The notes under the pieces: generated by a model | The model's database searches: none | Told to the model about the DNA's origin: nothing | The model's input: only the letters and a program-made list of their open reading frames with translations | Shown: positions 6,584-13,913 of the stretch, one piece after another | Layout: each line of letters opens with the position of its first letter | Position numbering within the stretch: the stretch's first letter is position 1 | Translations under genes and position numbers: made by a program | NCBI GenBank assembly: GCA_045658225.1 | Contig: JAZOUO010000011.1 | Span: 1 to 17,371, forward strand | Reading direction: 5' to 3' | DNA: 17,371 nucleotides | From: SVTX01 sp045658225 | GTDB lineage: Bacteria > Bacillota > Clostridia > Oscillospirales > CAG-272

Positions 6584-7040
6584 ATACTTTCTGCCAATAG
6601 CTGCAGAAAGTATACAAAGAAAGCCACTTAAGAGGAAAGAGGCTTTGATTTTGGTTTCGACGAATTGCTTTGCAACTCTGCTCAACCAAAATCTGCAGAC
6701 CCCCTCTCCTCTTAAGAAACTCCTCTCCCTGTGTGCCTGCGGCACACTATAAATCATAATATAATAGTTTCTACGGACTTCACCTTTGCAGACGAGTTTG
6801 CTTGCAAACTCGCGGGGTTAGGGTATTCTTAAAGGGGTCTGCTTGCGCTGCGCTTCAGCGCACAATTTTTCAATTGTGCAGGGTCGTTCGGTGCTCTAAA
6901 AGAGCAAATTTTCCAATAGGAAAATTAGAACACCCTTCCACTTTAAGCGGTCTTTTTTGGATAAGTATTTCGTAGAAATACGGGCTGAAGCGAAAGCGGA
7001 AGCAGCTTTTATGGGGCTGTTGCCAAAAAGTATCAAAGAA
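6584..7040. repeat. Modular foldback repeat, copy A (core inverted)
   Basis: This element fills most of the 490-bp recF-remB gap. From left to right: terminal hairpin ATACTTTCTGC/GCAGAAAGTAT (6584-6613); long stem CTTAAGAGG/CCTCTTAAG (6627-6635, 6708-6716) enclosing GATTTTGGTT/AACCAAAATC (6647-6656, 6684-6693); core hairpins GTGTGCC/GGCACAC (6731-6747) and CGAGTTTGC/GCAAACTCG (6793-6812); then arms CTTAAAG/CTTTAAG (6828-6834, 6941-6947) enclosing extra hairpins, TGCTC/GAGCA and AATTTTCC/GGAAAATT. The core lies in the opposite orientation to copies B and C. The right terminus has diverged: it carries an extra hairpin-rich insertion but keeps a remnant like copy C (GGGGCTGTTGCC). It runs into the remB ribosome binding site. 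I see no coding capacity and no convincing promoter in it. Confidence 0.85.
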
Positions 7041-7057
7041 AAAAGAAAGGAAAAAAT

Positions 7058-7312
7058 ATGTTTCTTCACGCGGGTAATAACAAAAACATAAGAGAAAAAG
7101 ACATAATCGGGATATTTGACGCAGACAACGCGACTATATCCTCAGTCACAAGAAAATATCTCTCCGAAGCGGAAAGAAACAATCTCGTTATCTCTGCAAA
7201 GGACGAGATACCAAAATCCTTTATTCTTTACAAAGAAAACGGAAAATATATGATTTGTTTTTCCCAAATATCGACTCAGGCTCTTATAGGCAGAACGGTT
7301 TACGGGATATAA
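7058..7312 (+). CDS. remB: RemB/YaaB-type extracellular matrix regulator (DUF370)
   Basis: This 84-aa protein matches the small DUF370 family found between recF and gyrB in many Bacillota. In B. subtilis, RemA and RemB promote transcription of biofilm matrix and osmoprotection genes, and RemA binds DNA as a multimer. The typical pattern is visible: MFLHAG at the start, then DIIGIFDADNATIS, then EIPKSFILYKENGKYMICFSQIS, close to the family form (MFLHLGG, I-A-I-D, PKSFV, L-S-I-S-). The start ATG 7058 follows AAAGAAAGGAAAA. Its leader is formed by the end of repeat copy A, and gyrB begins 44 bp downstream, so it is probably co-transcribed with gyrB. Family assignment is strong; the regulatory target in this organism is unknown. 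Confidence 0.88.
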   Translation: MFLHAGNNKNIREKDIIGIFDADNATISSVTRKYLSEAERNNLVISAKDEIPKSFILYKENGKYMICFSQISTQALIGRTVYGI

Positions 7313-7356
7313 AATAGATTTTAGAAATGTCAAATAAATGAAAGGCAGAAGAAAAA

Positions 7357-9306
7357 ATGTCGGAAATTGAGAAGAACACTTATGACGAAAGTGGGATACA
7401 AGTCCTTGAAGGTCTTGAAGCGGTAAGAAAAAGACCAGGTATGTACATTGGTACTACCTCTATACGCGGTCTGCATCATCTCGTTTACGAGATAGTTGAC
7501 AACTCAATAGACGAGGCACTCGCGGGATACTGCGATAAAATTACCGTGACTATAAACTACGATAATAGCGTGACAGTTGAGGACAACGGACGAGGAATTC
7601 CTGCGGGTATTCACCCCAAGGAAGGTATCCCTACGCCCGAGGTAGTATATACAATTCTCCACGCGGGCGGAAAATTCGGCGGTGGCGGATATAAGATTGC
7701 GGGCGGTCTTCACGGTGTTGGTGCGTCTGTTGTTAACGCGCTCTCGCTCTGGGTAGAGCTTGAGGACTGTTATGAGGGCAAAAAGTACACCGAACGCTTT
7801 GAGAGAGGCGCGGTTGCGAGAAAGTTTGTCTGCGAGGGAGATAACCCCGAAAAGCCCCACGGCGTTAAGGTGACCTTCAAGCCCGACCCTGAAATATTTG
7901 AGGAGACTGTATTTGACTACGAGATACTTCTCAACCGTATGCGTGAGCAGTCCTTCCTTAATGCAGGTATAAGAATAGTTCTTATAGATAACAGAGGCAA
8001 CGAACCTGTGGAGACTGACCTTCAGTTTGAGGGAGGAATCAAGTCGTTCGTCACTTATCTTACCGAGCAGAGACATAACGATCCCGTGCATAACGAGGTA
8101 ATCTATATGAAGGGCGAGAAGGACACCAGCATTGCCGAAATTGCGCTTCAGTATAACGACGGATATAACGAGTGCGTTATGACCTTCGCTAACAATATGA
8201 ATACTATCGAGGGCGGTACGCACGAGACGGGCTTTAAGTCGGGACTTACAAGAGTTATAAACGACTACGCGCGTAAGAACGGAATACTCAAGGACAGCGA
8301 CAAGAATCTGTCGGGTGAGGACGTCCGTGAGGGACTTTGCGCGATAGTTTCCGTAAAGCTTGAAAACGCGCAGTTTGAGAGCCAGACCAAAGCAAAGCTT
8401 GGAAACTCGGATATAAGAACGCTTGTTGACAACACGGTAAGTCAGAAGCTTGCGGATTATTTTGAGGAAAATCCCAACACGGCAAGAGCTATAATTGATA
8501 AAGCGCTTGCTGCGTCCCGTGCTCGTGAGGCGGCAAGAAAGGCAAGAGAGGCAACAAGACGTAAGGGTCTGCTTGAGGGCAGTACGCTTCCCGGTAAGCT
8601 TCGTGACTGTAATGAGAGAAATGCCTCTCTGACAGAGCTTTATCTTGTAGAGGGAGACTCCGCAGGAGGCTCTGCAACACAGGGAAGAAACTCAAAATTC
8701 CAGGCAATATTGCCTCTTCGCGGTAAGGTGCTTAACGTAGAAAAGACAAGACTTGACAAGGTTTATTCCAATCAGTCGCTTATACCTATAATTCAGGCGC
8801 TCGGATGTGGAATTGGTGATGAGTTTGATATAAACATGCTCCGCTACGGTAAGATAATTATTATGGCGGTCGCCGACGTTGACGGATCGCATATCAGAAT
8901 ACTTCTTTTGACATTTTTCTTCAGACACATGCGTCAGCTTATTGATGACGGACATATATATCTCGCACAGCCCCCGCTTTATAAGGTTTACCGTAAGGGC
9001 TCAAAGCAGGGTAATGAGAGATATGCTTATTCGGATGCGGAAAGAGACCAGATAATTGCCGAGCTTGGCGGTGAGAATAACAGACATCTTATTGAGGCTG
9101 ACAGATATAAGGGTCTTGGTGAGATGGACCCCGATCAGCTTTGGGAGACTACTATGGACCCTGCAACACGTACTATTTTGCGCGTGACTGTAGAGGATAC
9201 TATGGTTTGTGATGAGATGTTTTCACTTCTTATGGGGGACAAGGTTGAGCCTAGACGTGAGTTTATTGAGCAGAATGCTCGTCTTGCGGAGAATTTGGAT
9301 ATTTGA
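7357..9306 (+). CDS. gyrB: DNA gyrase subunit B
   Basis: GyrB supplies the ATPase and TOPRIM parts of gyrase, the A2B2 enzyme that introduces negative supercoils. The 649-aa product shows the GHKL ATPase motifs EIVDNSIDEALAGYCDKI, EDNGRGIP and GLHGVGASVVNALS, the transducer region, and the TOPRIM metal-binding residues at E432 (EGDSAGGSA) and D507/D509 (DVDGSHIR), followed by QPPLYKV, YKGLGEMDPDQLWETTMDP and a C-terminal QNARLAENLDI, typical of GyrB rather than ParE. Length is standard for Bacillota (about 640). The start ATG 7357 follows an AAAGG site. The stop is followed within a few bases by a tandem duplication and repeat copy B. Identification is certain. Confidence 0.98.
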   Translation: MSEIEKNTYDESGIQVLEGLEAVRKRPGMYIGTTSIRGLHHLVYEIVDNSIDEALAGYCDKITVTINYDNSVTVEDNGRGIPAGIHPKEGIPTPEVVYTILHAGGKFGGGGYKIAGGLHGVGASVVNALSLWVELEDCYEGKKYTERFERGAVARKFVCEGDNPEKPHGVKVTFKPDPEIFEETVFDYEILLNRMREQSFLNAGIRIVLIDNRGNEPVETDLQFEGGIKSFVTYLTEQRHNDPVHNEVIYMKGEKDTSIAEIALQYNDGYNECVMTFANNMNTIEGGTHETGFKSGLTRVINDYARKNGILKDSDKNLSGEDVREGLCAIVSVKLENAQFESQTKAKLGNSDIRTLVDNTVSQKLADYFEENPNTARAIIDKALAASRAREAARKAREATRRKGLLEGSTLPGKLRDCNERNASLTELYLVEGDSAGGSATQGRNSKFQAILPLRGKVLNVEKTRLDKVYSNQSLIPIIQALGCGIGDEFDINMLRYGKIIIMAVADVDGSHIRILLLTFFFRHMRQLIDDGHIYLAQPPLYKVYRKGSKQGNERYAYSDAERDQIIAELGGENNRHLIEADRYKGLGEMDPDQLWETTMDPATRTILRVTVEDTMVCDEMFSLLMGDKVEPRREFIEQNARLAENLDI

Positions 9307-9307
9307 T

Positions 9308-9339
9308 TTTTTATGATACTTTCTTTTTATGATACTTTT
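9308..9339 (+). repeat. 16-bp tandem duplication at the left edge of repeat copy B
   Basis: TTTTTATGATACTTTC (9308-9323) is repeated immediately as TTTTTATGATACTTTT (9324-9339), with 15 of 16 bases identical. The second unit runs into the terminal hairpin of copy B. Copy C is preceded by the related TTTATGATACTTTC, so this sequence probably belongs to the element's end. Confidence 0.75.
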
Positions 9340-9685
9340 TGCCAATAACTGCAAAAAGTATCCAAAAAGAGCCACTTAAGAGGGGAGAGTGTCCTAATTT
9401 CTCTCCTGAAAAATTTGTTTTCGCAAACGAAAACAACGGACGACCCTCTCCCCTCTTAAGAAACACCCCACTCCGCGAGTTTGCAAGCAAACTCGTTTAT
9501 CAAATGTATTTTTTAGAAACTATTATGTTATAGTGTGCCGCAGGCACACAGGGGGTGTGGATTTTTAAGGAGAGGGGGAGTCGTCTGGTGCTCGTAGAGC
9601 AAATTTCACGGGAGTGAAATTAAGACATTCCCTCTCCTTGAACGGTGTTCTTTGAATACTTTCTGTCACTGTTGACAGAAAGTAT
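9332..9685. repeat. Modular foldback repeat, copy B
   Basis: This 354-bp copy has the cleanest symmetry. Left terminal hairpin ATACTTTTTGC/GCAAAAAGTAT (9332-9361); 15-bp stem CTTAAGAGGGGAGAG/CTCTCCCCTCTTAAG (9375-9389, 9446-9460) enclosing TTGTTTTCG-CAAA-CGAAAACAA (9415-9436); core hairpins CGAGTTTGC-AA-GCAAACTCG (9476-9495) and GTGTGCC-GCA-GGCACAC (9533-9549); then TGCTC-GTA-GAGCA and AATTTCAC-GGGA-GTGAAATT; and right terminal hairpin ATACTTTCTGTCA/TGACAGAAAGTAT (9656-9685). The outer 50 or so bases at each end are inverted copies of each other. A short ORF over its left half (9339-9533) only translates hairpins and is not a gene. Confidence 0.88.
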
Positions 9686-9932
9686 TGAATAAAAATCTGT
9701 TGAAAACCTCATTTTTCGGCAAAATTTGATATAGTTTTTCTACAATATAGGGAAAATTTGAAAAATTAAGAATTTTCTTTAAAAATAAAGAATTTTTTGG
9801 ATTTTTCAAATACTTTTCAACACAAAAAACAATAAAAAAAATTACACACAGCACTTTTCCACAGTCTGTGAAAAACCCTGTGGAAAAGTCTGAAAAAGTC
9901 TAAAGAAAATTCTATGGAAAGGGAGGGCTGTT
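9686..9932. other. AT-rich gap upstream of mreC
   Basis: This 247-bp stretch between repeat copy B and mreC is very AT-rich and carries a facing pair of DnaA boxes near its right end. I found no -35/-10 pair with acceptable spacing, although a promoter for mreCD-gyrA would be expected here. Confidence 0.5.
9853..9889. promoter_or_regulatory. Inverted pair of DnaA boxes upstream of mreC
   Basis: Perfect 12-bp arms ACTTTTCCACAG (9853-9864) and CTGTGGAAAAGT (9878-9889) are separated by 13 bp. Each contains the exact nonamer TTTTCCACA used in oriC. The pair begins about 80 bp upstream of the mreC start, in AT-rich DNA. Binding by DnaA is inferred from identity with the oriC boxes. Confidence 0.65.
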
Positions 9933-10787
9933 TTGAAAATTTTTAAAAATAAATTTTTCATATCTCTCCTTGCCGTAGCGTTGGTTTTATGTATTTTTTC
10001 GGCTGTTTTCTCTATTATGGGAGTCAGCAATACGGTTAAAGTAATAATCGGAGACATCCTCTCTCCCGTCGAGCAAGGAATATGGAAAATCAAAGAAAGT
10101 CTTAAGGGCTATTCAATGTATTTTTCCAATATGGACGCGCTTATTGAGGAAAACAGTCAGCTCAAGGACGAAATAGCAGACCTCAAGGAAAAGCTTAATG
10201 ACGCTACTCTTACCGAGGAAGAAAATCGCAGACTTCGCGATTATATATCCGTCAAGGAGGCTCACGAGGATTTTGAGTTTTGCGAGGCGCTGGTTATAGG
10301 CTCAAGTGCGGATAATTATATGTCCGTGATAAAGATAAATAAGGGCAAGGACCACGGAATTGCCTTAAATATGCCCGTTATTGTCGCGGGAGGACTCGTC
10401 GGCTGTGTATACGAAGTAGGAAGCAACTGGGCAAACGTGCGAGTTATTTGCGAGACATCGTCGGGTGTCGGCGGATATATCTCGCGTAGCGGAGAGATAG
10501 GCGTAGTTCAAGGAGATATAACCTACAGAGACGACGGTGTCTGTAAGCTTACTTATCTTGACATTGAGGCAGACGTGCAGATAGGAGATATGGTTTACAC
10601 CAGTGGCTCGGGAAGCGTTTATCCGGGTGGACTTCTTATCGGTAAAGTTTCGTCAGTGGGAATTGACGAGTATTCACGCTCAAAGGTTGCGACAGTCACC
10701 TGTACGGTTGATTTTGACAGCTTAAATTACGTAATGGTTGTCACGTCCTTTGACCGCAAGGTCGCGGAGGAAAATACCAATGAGTAA
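9933..10787 (+). CDS. mreC: Rod shape-determining protein MreC
   Basis: MreC is a membrane-anchored, extracytoplasmic scaffold of the elongasome that activates the PBP2/RodA cell-wall synthase. The start is TTG 9933, chosen because a strong AAAGGGAGGG site (9918-9927) lies five bases upstream and it yields the expected short cytoplasmic N-terminus (MKIFKNKFF). A single membrane helix spans about residues 8-30. A coiled coil follows at roughly 64-106 (MDALIEENSQLKDEIADLKE), then the beta domain, with ALVIGSSADNYMSVIKINKG, MPVIVAGGLVGCVYEVG and GDMVYTSGSGSVYPGGLLIG, all typical of MreC. The 284-aa length is normal. The stop overlaps mreD by 8 bp, so the two are translationally coupled. mreB and mrdA, the usual partners, are not in the window. 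Confidence 0.95.
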   Translation: MKIFKNKFFISLLAVALVLCIFSAVFSIMGVSNTVKVIIGDILSPVEQGIWKIKESLKGYSMYFSNMDALIEENSQLKDEIADLKEKLNDATLTEEENRRLRDYISVKEAHEDFEFCEALVIGSSADNYMSVIKINKGKDHGIALNMPVIVAGGLVGCVYEVGSNWANVRVICETSSGVGGYISRSGEIGVVQGDITYRDDGVCKLTYLDIEADVQIGDMVYTSGSGSVYPGGLLIGKVSSVGIDEYSRSKVATVTCTVDFDSLNYVMVVTSFDRKVAEENTNE

Positions 10788-11322
10788 GAAAAATATATCC
10801 CACGCAAAAAGATTTGACAAAAAACTTTTTGCTCAGTGTATTATTTTCTCGGTACTTATAATTATCTCAACGATTTTTCAGATATCATTTTTTAAGGTGT
10901 TTGGAAAAACTCCCGCCATAGTTTTAGCCTTAGTTTGCGCGATAGGTTTTTTGTGTGGCGAGAGGTGCGGCGGAATATGCGGAGTAGTGGGCGGATTTTT
11001 TATTGATATGCTCGGCTTTGTCGGGATAGCATTTTCTCCCATTCTTTATATGCTTGCAGGATATTTGTGCGGATATTTCTCAAAGGTATTCTTAAAGAGA
11101 AATTTTCTGTCGTTTATCATATATTCACTTTGTGTCGGGGGCATACAATCCCTATTTACCCTTGTAAGATTTGCTTTTGGCGCAAAGAGCTTTAATATCA
11201 TAGATATTTTTGTAAAAACTCTGATGCCTGAATTTTTCGCATTTATTCTCTGTGTGCCGATAGTGTACTTCACCTGTCTTGGCATAACCAAAATAACTGG
11301 GAAATTCAGAGCTTTAAATTAG
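10780..11322 (+). CDS. mreD: Rod shape-determining protein MreD
   Basis: MreD is a small polytopic membrane protein of the elongasome that works with MreC. I place the start at ATG 10780, which has GGAGG at 10766-10770 and gives a 180-aa product starting MSKKNISHAK; an in-frame upstream start at 10738 would extend 42 bp deep into mreC. Five to six hydrophobic helices are visible, beginning with CIIFSVLIIISTIFQISFF and followed by PAIVLALVCAIGFLCGE, FFIDMLGFVGIAFSPILYML and two more segments, in line with the family (about 160-180 aa). It overlaps mreC and lies 35 bp before gyrA. Assignment rests on hydropathy, size and adjacency to mreC, because MreD sequences diverge strongly. Confidence 0.88.
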   Translation: MSKKNISHAKRFDKKLFAQCIIFSVLIIISTIFQISFFKVFGKTPAIVLALVCAIGFLCGERCGGICGVVGGFFIDMLGFVGIAFSPILYMLAGYLCGYFSKVFLKRNFLSFIIYSLCVGGIQSLFTLVRFAFGAKSFNIIDIFVKTLMPEFFAFILCVPIVYFTCLGITKITGKFRALN

Positions 11323-11357
11323 TATCATCACATCTACAAGAGAGAGGATAGTTAAAA

Positions 11358-13910
11358 ATGGACAAGAACACACATGACAGCGACGTGTACTTATTCGAAA
11401 ATCAAAAGGTAGTTGACATTAACATGGAGAAGGAGGTCAAAAAGTCCTTCATTGAATACTCCATGTCTGTAATTATGTCAAGAGCGTTGCCTGACGTTCG
11501 TGACGGTATGAAGCCCGGTCAGAGACGTGTAATTTACGCTATGTACGAGGACCATCTGACACACGACAAGCCCTTCCGCAAGTCTGCAACGACGGTTGGT
11601 AATGTGCTTGGTAGATACCATCCTCACGGCGACAGCTCGGTTTACGGAACTATGGTAAGAATGGCGCAGCCATTCTCGCTCCGTTATACTCTTATTGAGG
11701 GTCACGGAAACTTCGGTTCTGTGGACGGAGACCCCCCGGCAGCTTACCGTTATACAGAGGCGAGACTTGACAAGATTGCCGACGAGATGACCCGCGACCT
11801 TGAAAAAGAGGTAGTTGAGTTCCAGCCAAACTTCGATAACAGACTCCGTGAGCCCTCTGTGCTCCCGTCCCGTTTTCCGAACTTTCTCGTAAACGGCTCT
11901 GTGGGAATTGCCGTAGGTATGGCTACAAACGTTCCCCCTCACAATCTCGGCGAGGTTATTGACGGAACTATATATAGAATGGAAAACCCCGACTGTACTG
12001 TCGAGGAGCTTATGCAGTTTATAAAGGGACCTGACTTCCCCACCTATGCGACCATTTACGGCACGCAGGGTATTATTGACGCGTACACTACGGGTAAGGG
12101 ACGAGTTTCCGTCAGAGCAAAGGCGGAGATAGATGAGGAAAATAGAACTATTATAATCACTGAAATTCCTTATATGGTAAATAAGTCTATGCTTTGCGAG
12201 GCTATTGCCGATCTCGTTAAAGAAAAGAGAATTGAGGGTATTACGGGACTGCGCGACGAATCGGGCAGAGCAGGTATGAGAATAGTTATTGAGTACAAGC
12301 GTGACGCAAACGGTCAGATAATACTCAATCAGCTTTACAAGTATACACAGCTTCAGGACACCTGCGCTATAAATATGCTTGCAGTCGTAGGACAGGAGCC
12401 CAAGGTCTTGTCTCTCCCCCAGATACTTGACTACTATATTGAGCATCAGGAATCCGTAATCCGCAGAAGAACTGAATTTGACCTTAACAAAGCCAAGGCG
12501 CGAGCTCATATTTTCGAGGGCTACAAGATTGCGCTTGACAATATTGACGAGATAGTGCAGATAATGAAGACGTCTCCCTCTATTCCTATGTCCAAGCAGA
12601 CCTTGATGGAGAGATTCGGACTTACGGATATTCAGGCGCAGGCTATCGTTGAGATGACACTCGGTCGTCTTACGGGTATGGAGAGACAGAAGATACAGGA
12701 CGAGCTTGACAGACTTCACGCGCTTATCGCCGAGCTTGAGGGAATACTTGCTGATGACGGTAAGATTCGCGAGATAATCAAAACAGAAATGCTTGAGATA
12801 AAGAACAAGTATGCAGACGAGAGAAGAACGCAGATTGAGATTGCCGAGGATGAGATAGACCTTGAGGACCTTATTGAAAAGCACAACTGCGTAATTACTA
12901 TGACTCGCGCTGGATATATCAAGCGTCTGCCTGCGGACACGTACTCGGCACAGAGACGTGGAGGCAAGGGAATTACCGCTATGACCACGCGTGACGAGGA
13001 CTTTATCGAGAAGGTAGCCGCAGTATTCTCGCACTCGCTGCTTATGTTCTTCACGAACAGAGGACGCGTGCAGACTATGAAGGCGTTCAGAGTTCCCGAG
13101 GCATCGAGAACGTCCAAGGGCTCCAACCTTGTAAATATGCTTCAGCTTGCAGACGGTGAAAAGGTCACCTCTATGATAAGCGTAAACGAGTTTGTTGAGG
13201 GCGAGTATCTTACTATGGTGACTCGAAAGGGCGTTATCAAGAAGACTCTGCTTTCCGAGTACGAATATCAGCGTAAGGGCGGTAAGATTGCCATAAATCT
13301 TGACGAGGACGACGAGCTTCTCTTTGTCACAAAGACAGACGGAAACGCACAGCTTATTATTGCAACTCACGGTGGTTCTGCCGTAAGATTTGACGAGGCT
13401 CAGGTAAGACCTATGGGTAGAACTGCGCACGGTGTTCGCGGAATCAATCTGCGTGACGATGACTACGTTATTGGTGTAGCTCAGGTAGAGGAGGGCAAAA
13501 AGCTCCTCACAATCACCGAAAACGGCTACGGAAAGAGAACTGAGTACGACGATTTCAGACTTATGAAGCACCGCGGCGGCTTTGGTGTGACCTGCCATAA
13601 CGTGACCGACAAGACGGGTAATGTTGCGGGAATACTTTCCGTTGACGACAACGACGACATAATGATGATAACCAACGAGGGTATAATTATCAGAACTCCC
13701 GCAAAGGATATATCCACCTATTCGAGAACTGCGTCGGGCGTAATTACCATGCGTCTGCTTGAGGGTCAGACTGTTGCCAACATTACAAAGGTGGCAAGAG
13801 AGGAAAATGACGAGAATATTGAAACCGTCGAGGGAGAGATAAACGAGACAGAGATAACTGAAGAAGTTGTTGAGTCAGTTGTCGATGAAAACACACCCAC
13901 AGAGGAATAA
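11358..13910 (+). CDS. gyrA: DNA gyrase subunit A
   Basis: GyrA is the breakage-reunion subunit of gyrase. The 850-aa product has the winged-helix region RALPDVRDGMKPGQRRVIYAM, the quinolone-determining segment HPHGDSSVYG, the catalytic tyrosine Y132 in AAYRYTEAR (E. coli Y122), a coiled-coil tower, and a C-terminal beta-pinwheel with the gyrase-specific GyrA box QRRGGKG (residues 532-538), which separates it from ParC. Relative to E. coli, Ser83 is kept (S93) but the Asp/Glu usually found at 87 is Gly (G97). The protein ends in a Glu-rich acidic tail. ATG 11358 follows GAGAGAGGA. It lies 35 bp after mreD and only 3 bp before the lipoprotein gene, so mreCD-gyrA and the two following genes look like one transcript. 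Identification is certain. Confidence 0.98.
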   Translation: MDKNTHDSDVYLFENQKVVDINMEKEVKKSFIEYSMSVIMSRALPDVRDGMKPGQRRVIYAMYEDHLTHDKPFRKSATTVGNVLGRYHPHGDSSVYGTMVRMAQPFSLRYTLIEGHGNFGSVDGDPPAAYRYTEARLDKIADEMTRDLEKEVVEFQPNFDNRLREPSVLPSRFPNFLVNGSVGIAVGMATNVPPHNLGEVIDGTIYRMENPDCTVEELMQFIKGPDFPTYATIYGTQGIIDAYTTGKGRVSVRAKAEIDEENRTIIITEIPYMVNKSMLCEAIADLVKEKRIEGITGLRDESGRAGMRIVIEYKRDANGQIILNQLYKYTQLQDTCAINMLAVVGQEPKVLSLPQILDYYIEHQESVIRRRTEFDLNKAKARAHIFEGYKIALDNIDEIVQIMKTSPSIPMSKQTLMERFGLTDIQAQAIVEMTLGRLTGMERQKIQDELDRLHALIAELEGILADDGKIREIIKTEMLEIKNKYADERRTQIEIAEDEIDLEDLIEKHNCVITMTRAGYIKRLPADTYSAQRRGGKGITAMTTRDEDFIEKVAAVFSHSLLMFFTNRGRVQTMKAFRVPEASRTSKGSNLVNMLQLADGEKVTSMISVNEFVEGEYLTMVTRKGVIKKTLLSEYEYQRKGGKIAINLDEDDELLFVTKTDGNAQLIIATHGGSAVRFDEAQVRPMGRTAHGVRGINLRDDDYVIGVAQVEEGKKLLTITENGYGKRTEYDDFRLMKHRGGFGVTCHNVTDKTGNVAGILSVDDNDDIMMITNEGIIIRTPAKDISTYSRTASGVITMRLLEGQTVANITKVAREENDENIETVEGEINETEITEEVVESVVDENTPTEE

Positions 13911-13913
13911 TTT

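Noticed and set aside
6584..7040. Repeat copies as a CRISPR array
   Set aside because: The hairpins are different modules in fixed order, without regular identical repeats and unique spacers, and no cas genes are present.
7504..8223. 239-codon open frame antisense to gyrB
   Set aside because: A shadow of gyrB, with no ribosome binding site or family features.
9339..9533. 64-codon open frame after gyrB
   Set aside because: It runs through the hairpins of repeat copy B, has no ribosome binding site, and its counterpart is not open in copies A and C.
9726..9754. mreC promoter at TTGATA (9726-9731)
   Set aside because: The nearest -10-like hexamer (TACAAT, 9741-9746) gives only a 9-bp spacer; no acceptable pair was found.
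10738..10779. Upstream start for mreD
   Set aside because: It would overlap mreC by 50 bp; ATG 10780 has GGAGG at the right distance.
11478..13598. 706-codon open frame antisense to gyrA
   Set aside because: It lies wholly inside gyrA on the other strand, has no recognisable protein features, and arises from gyrA codon bias.
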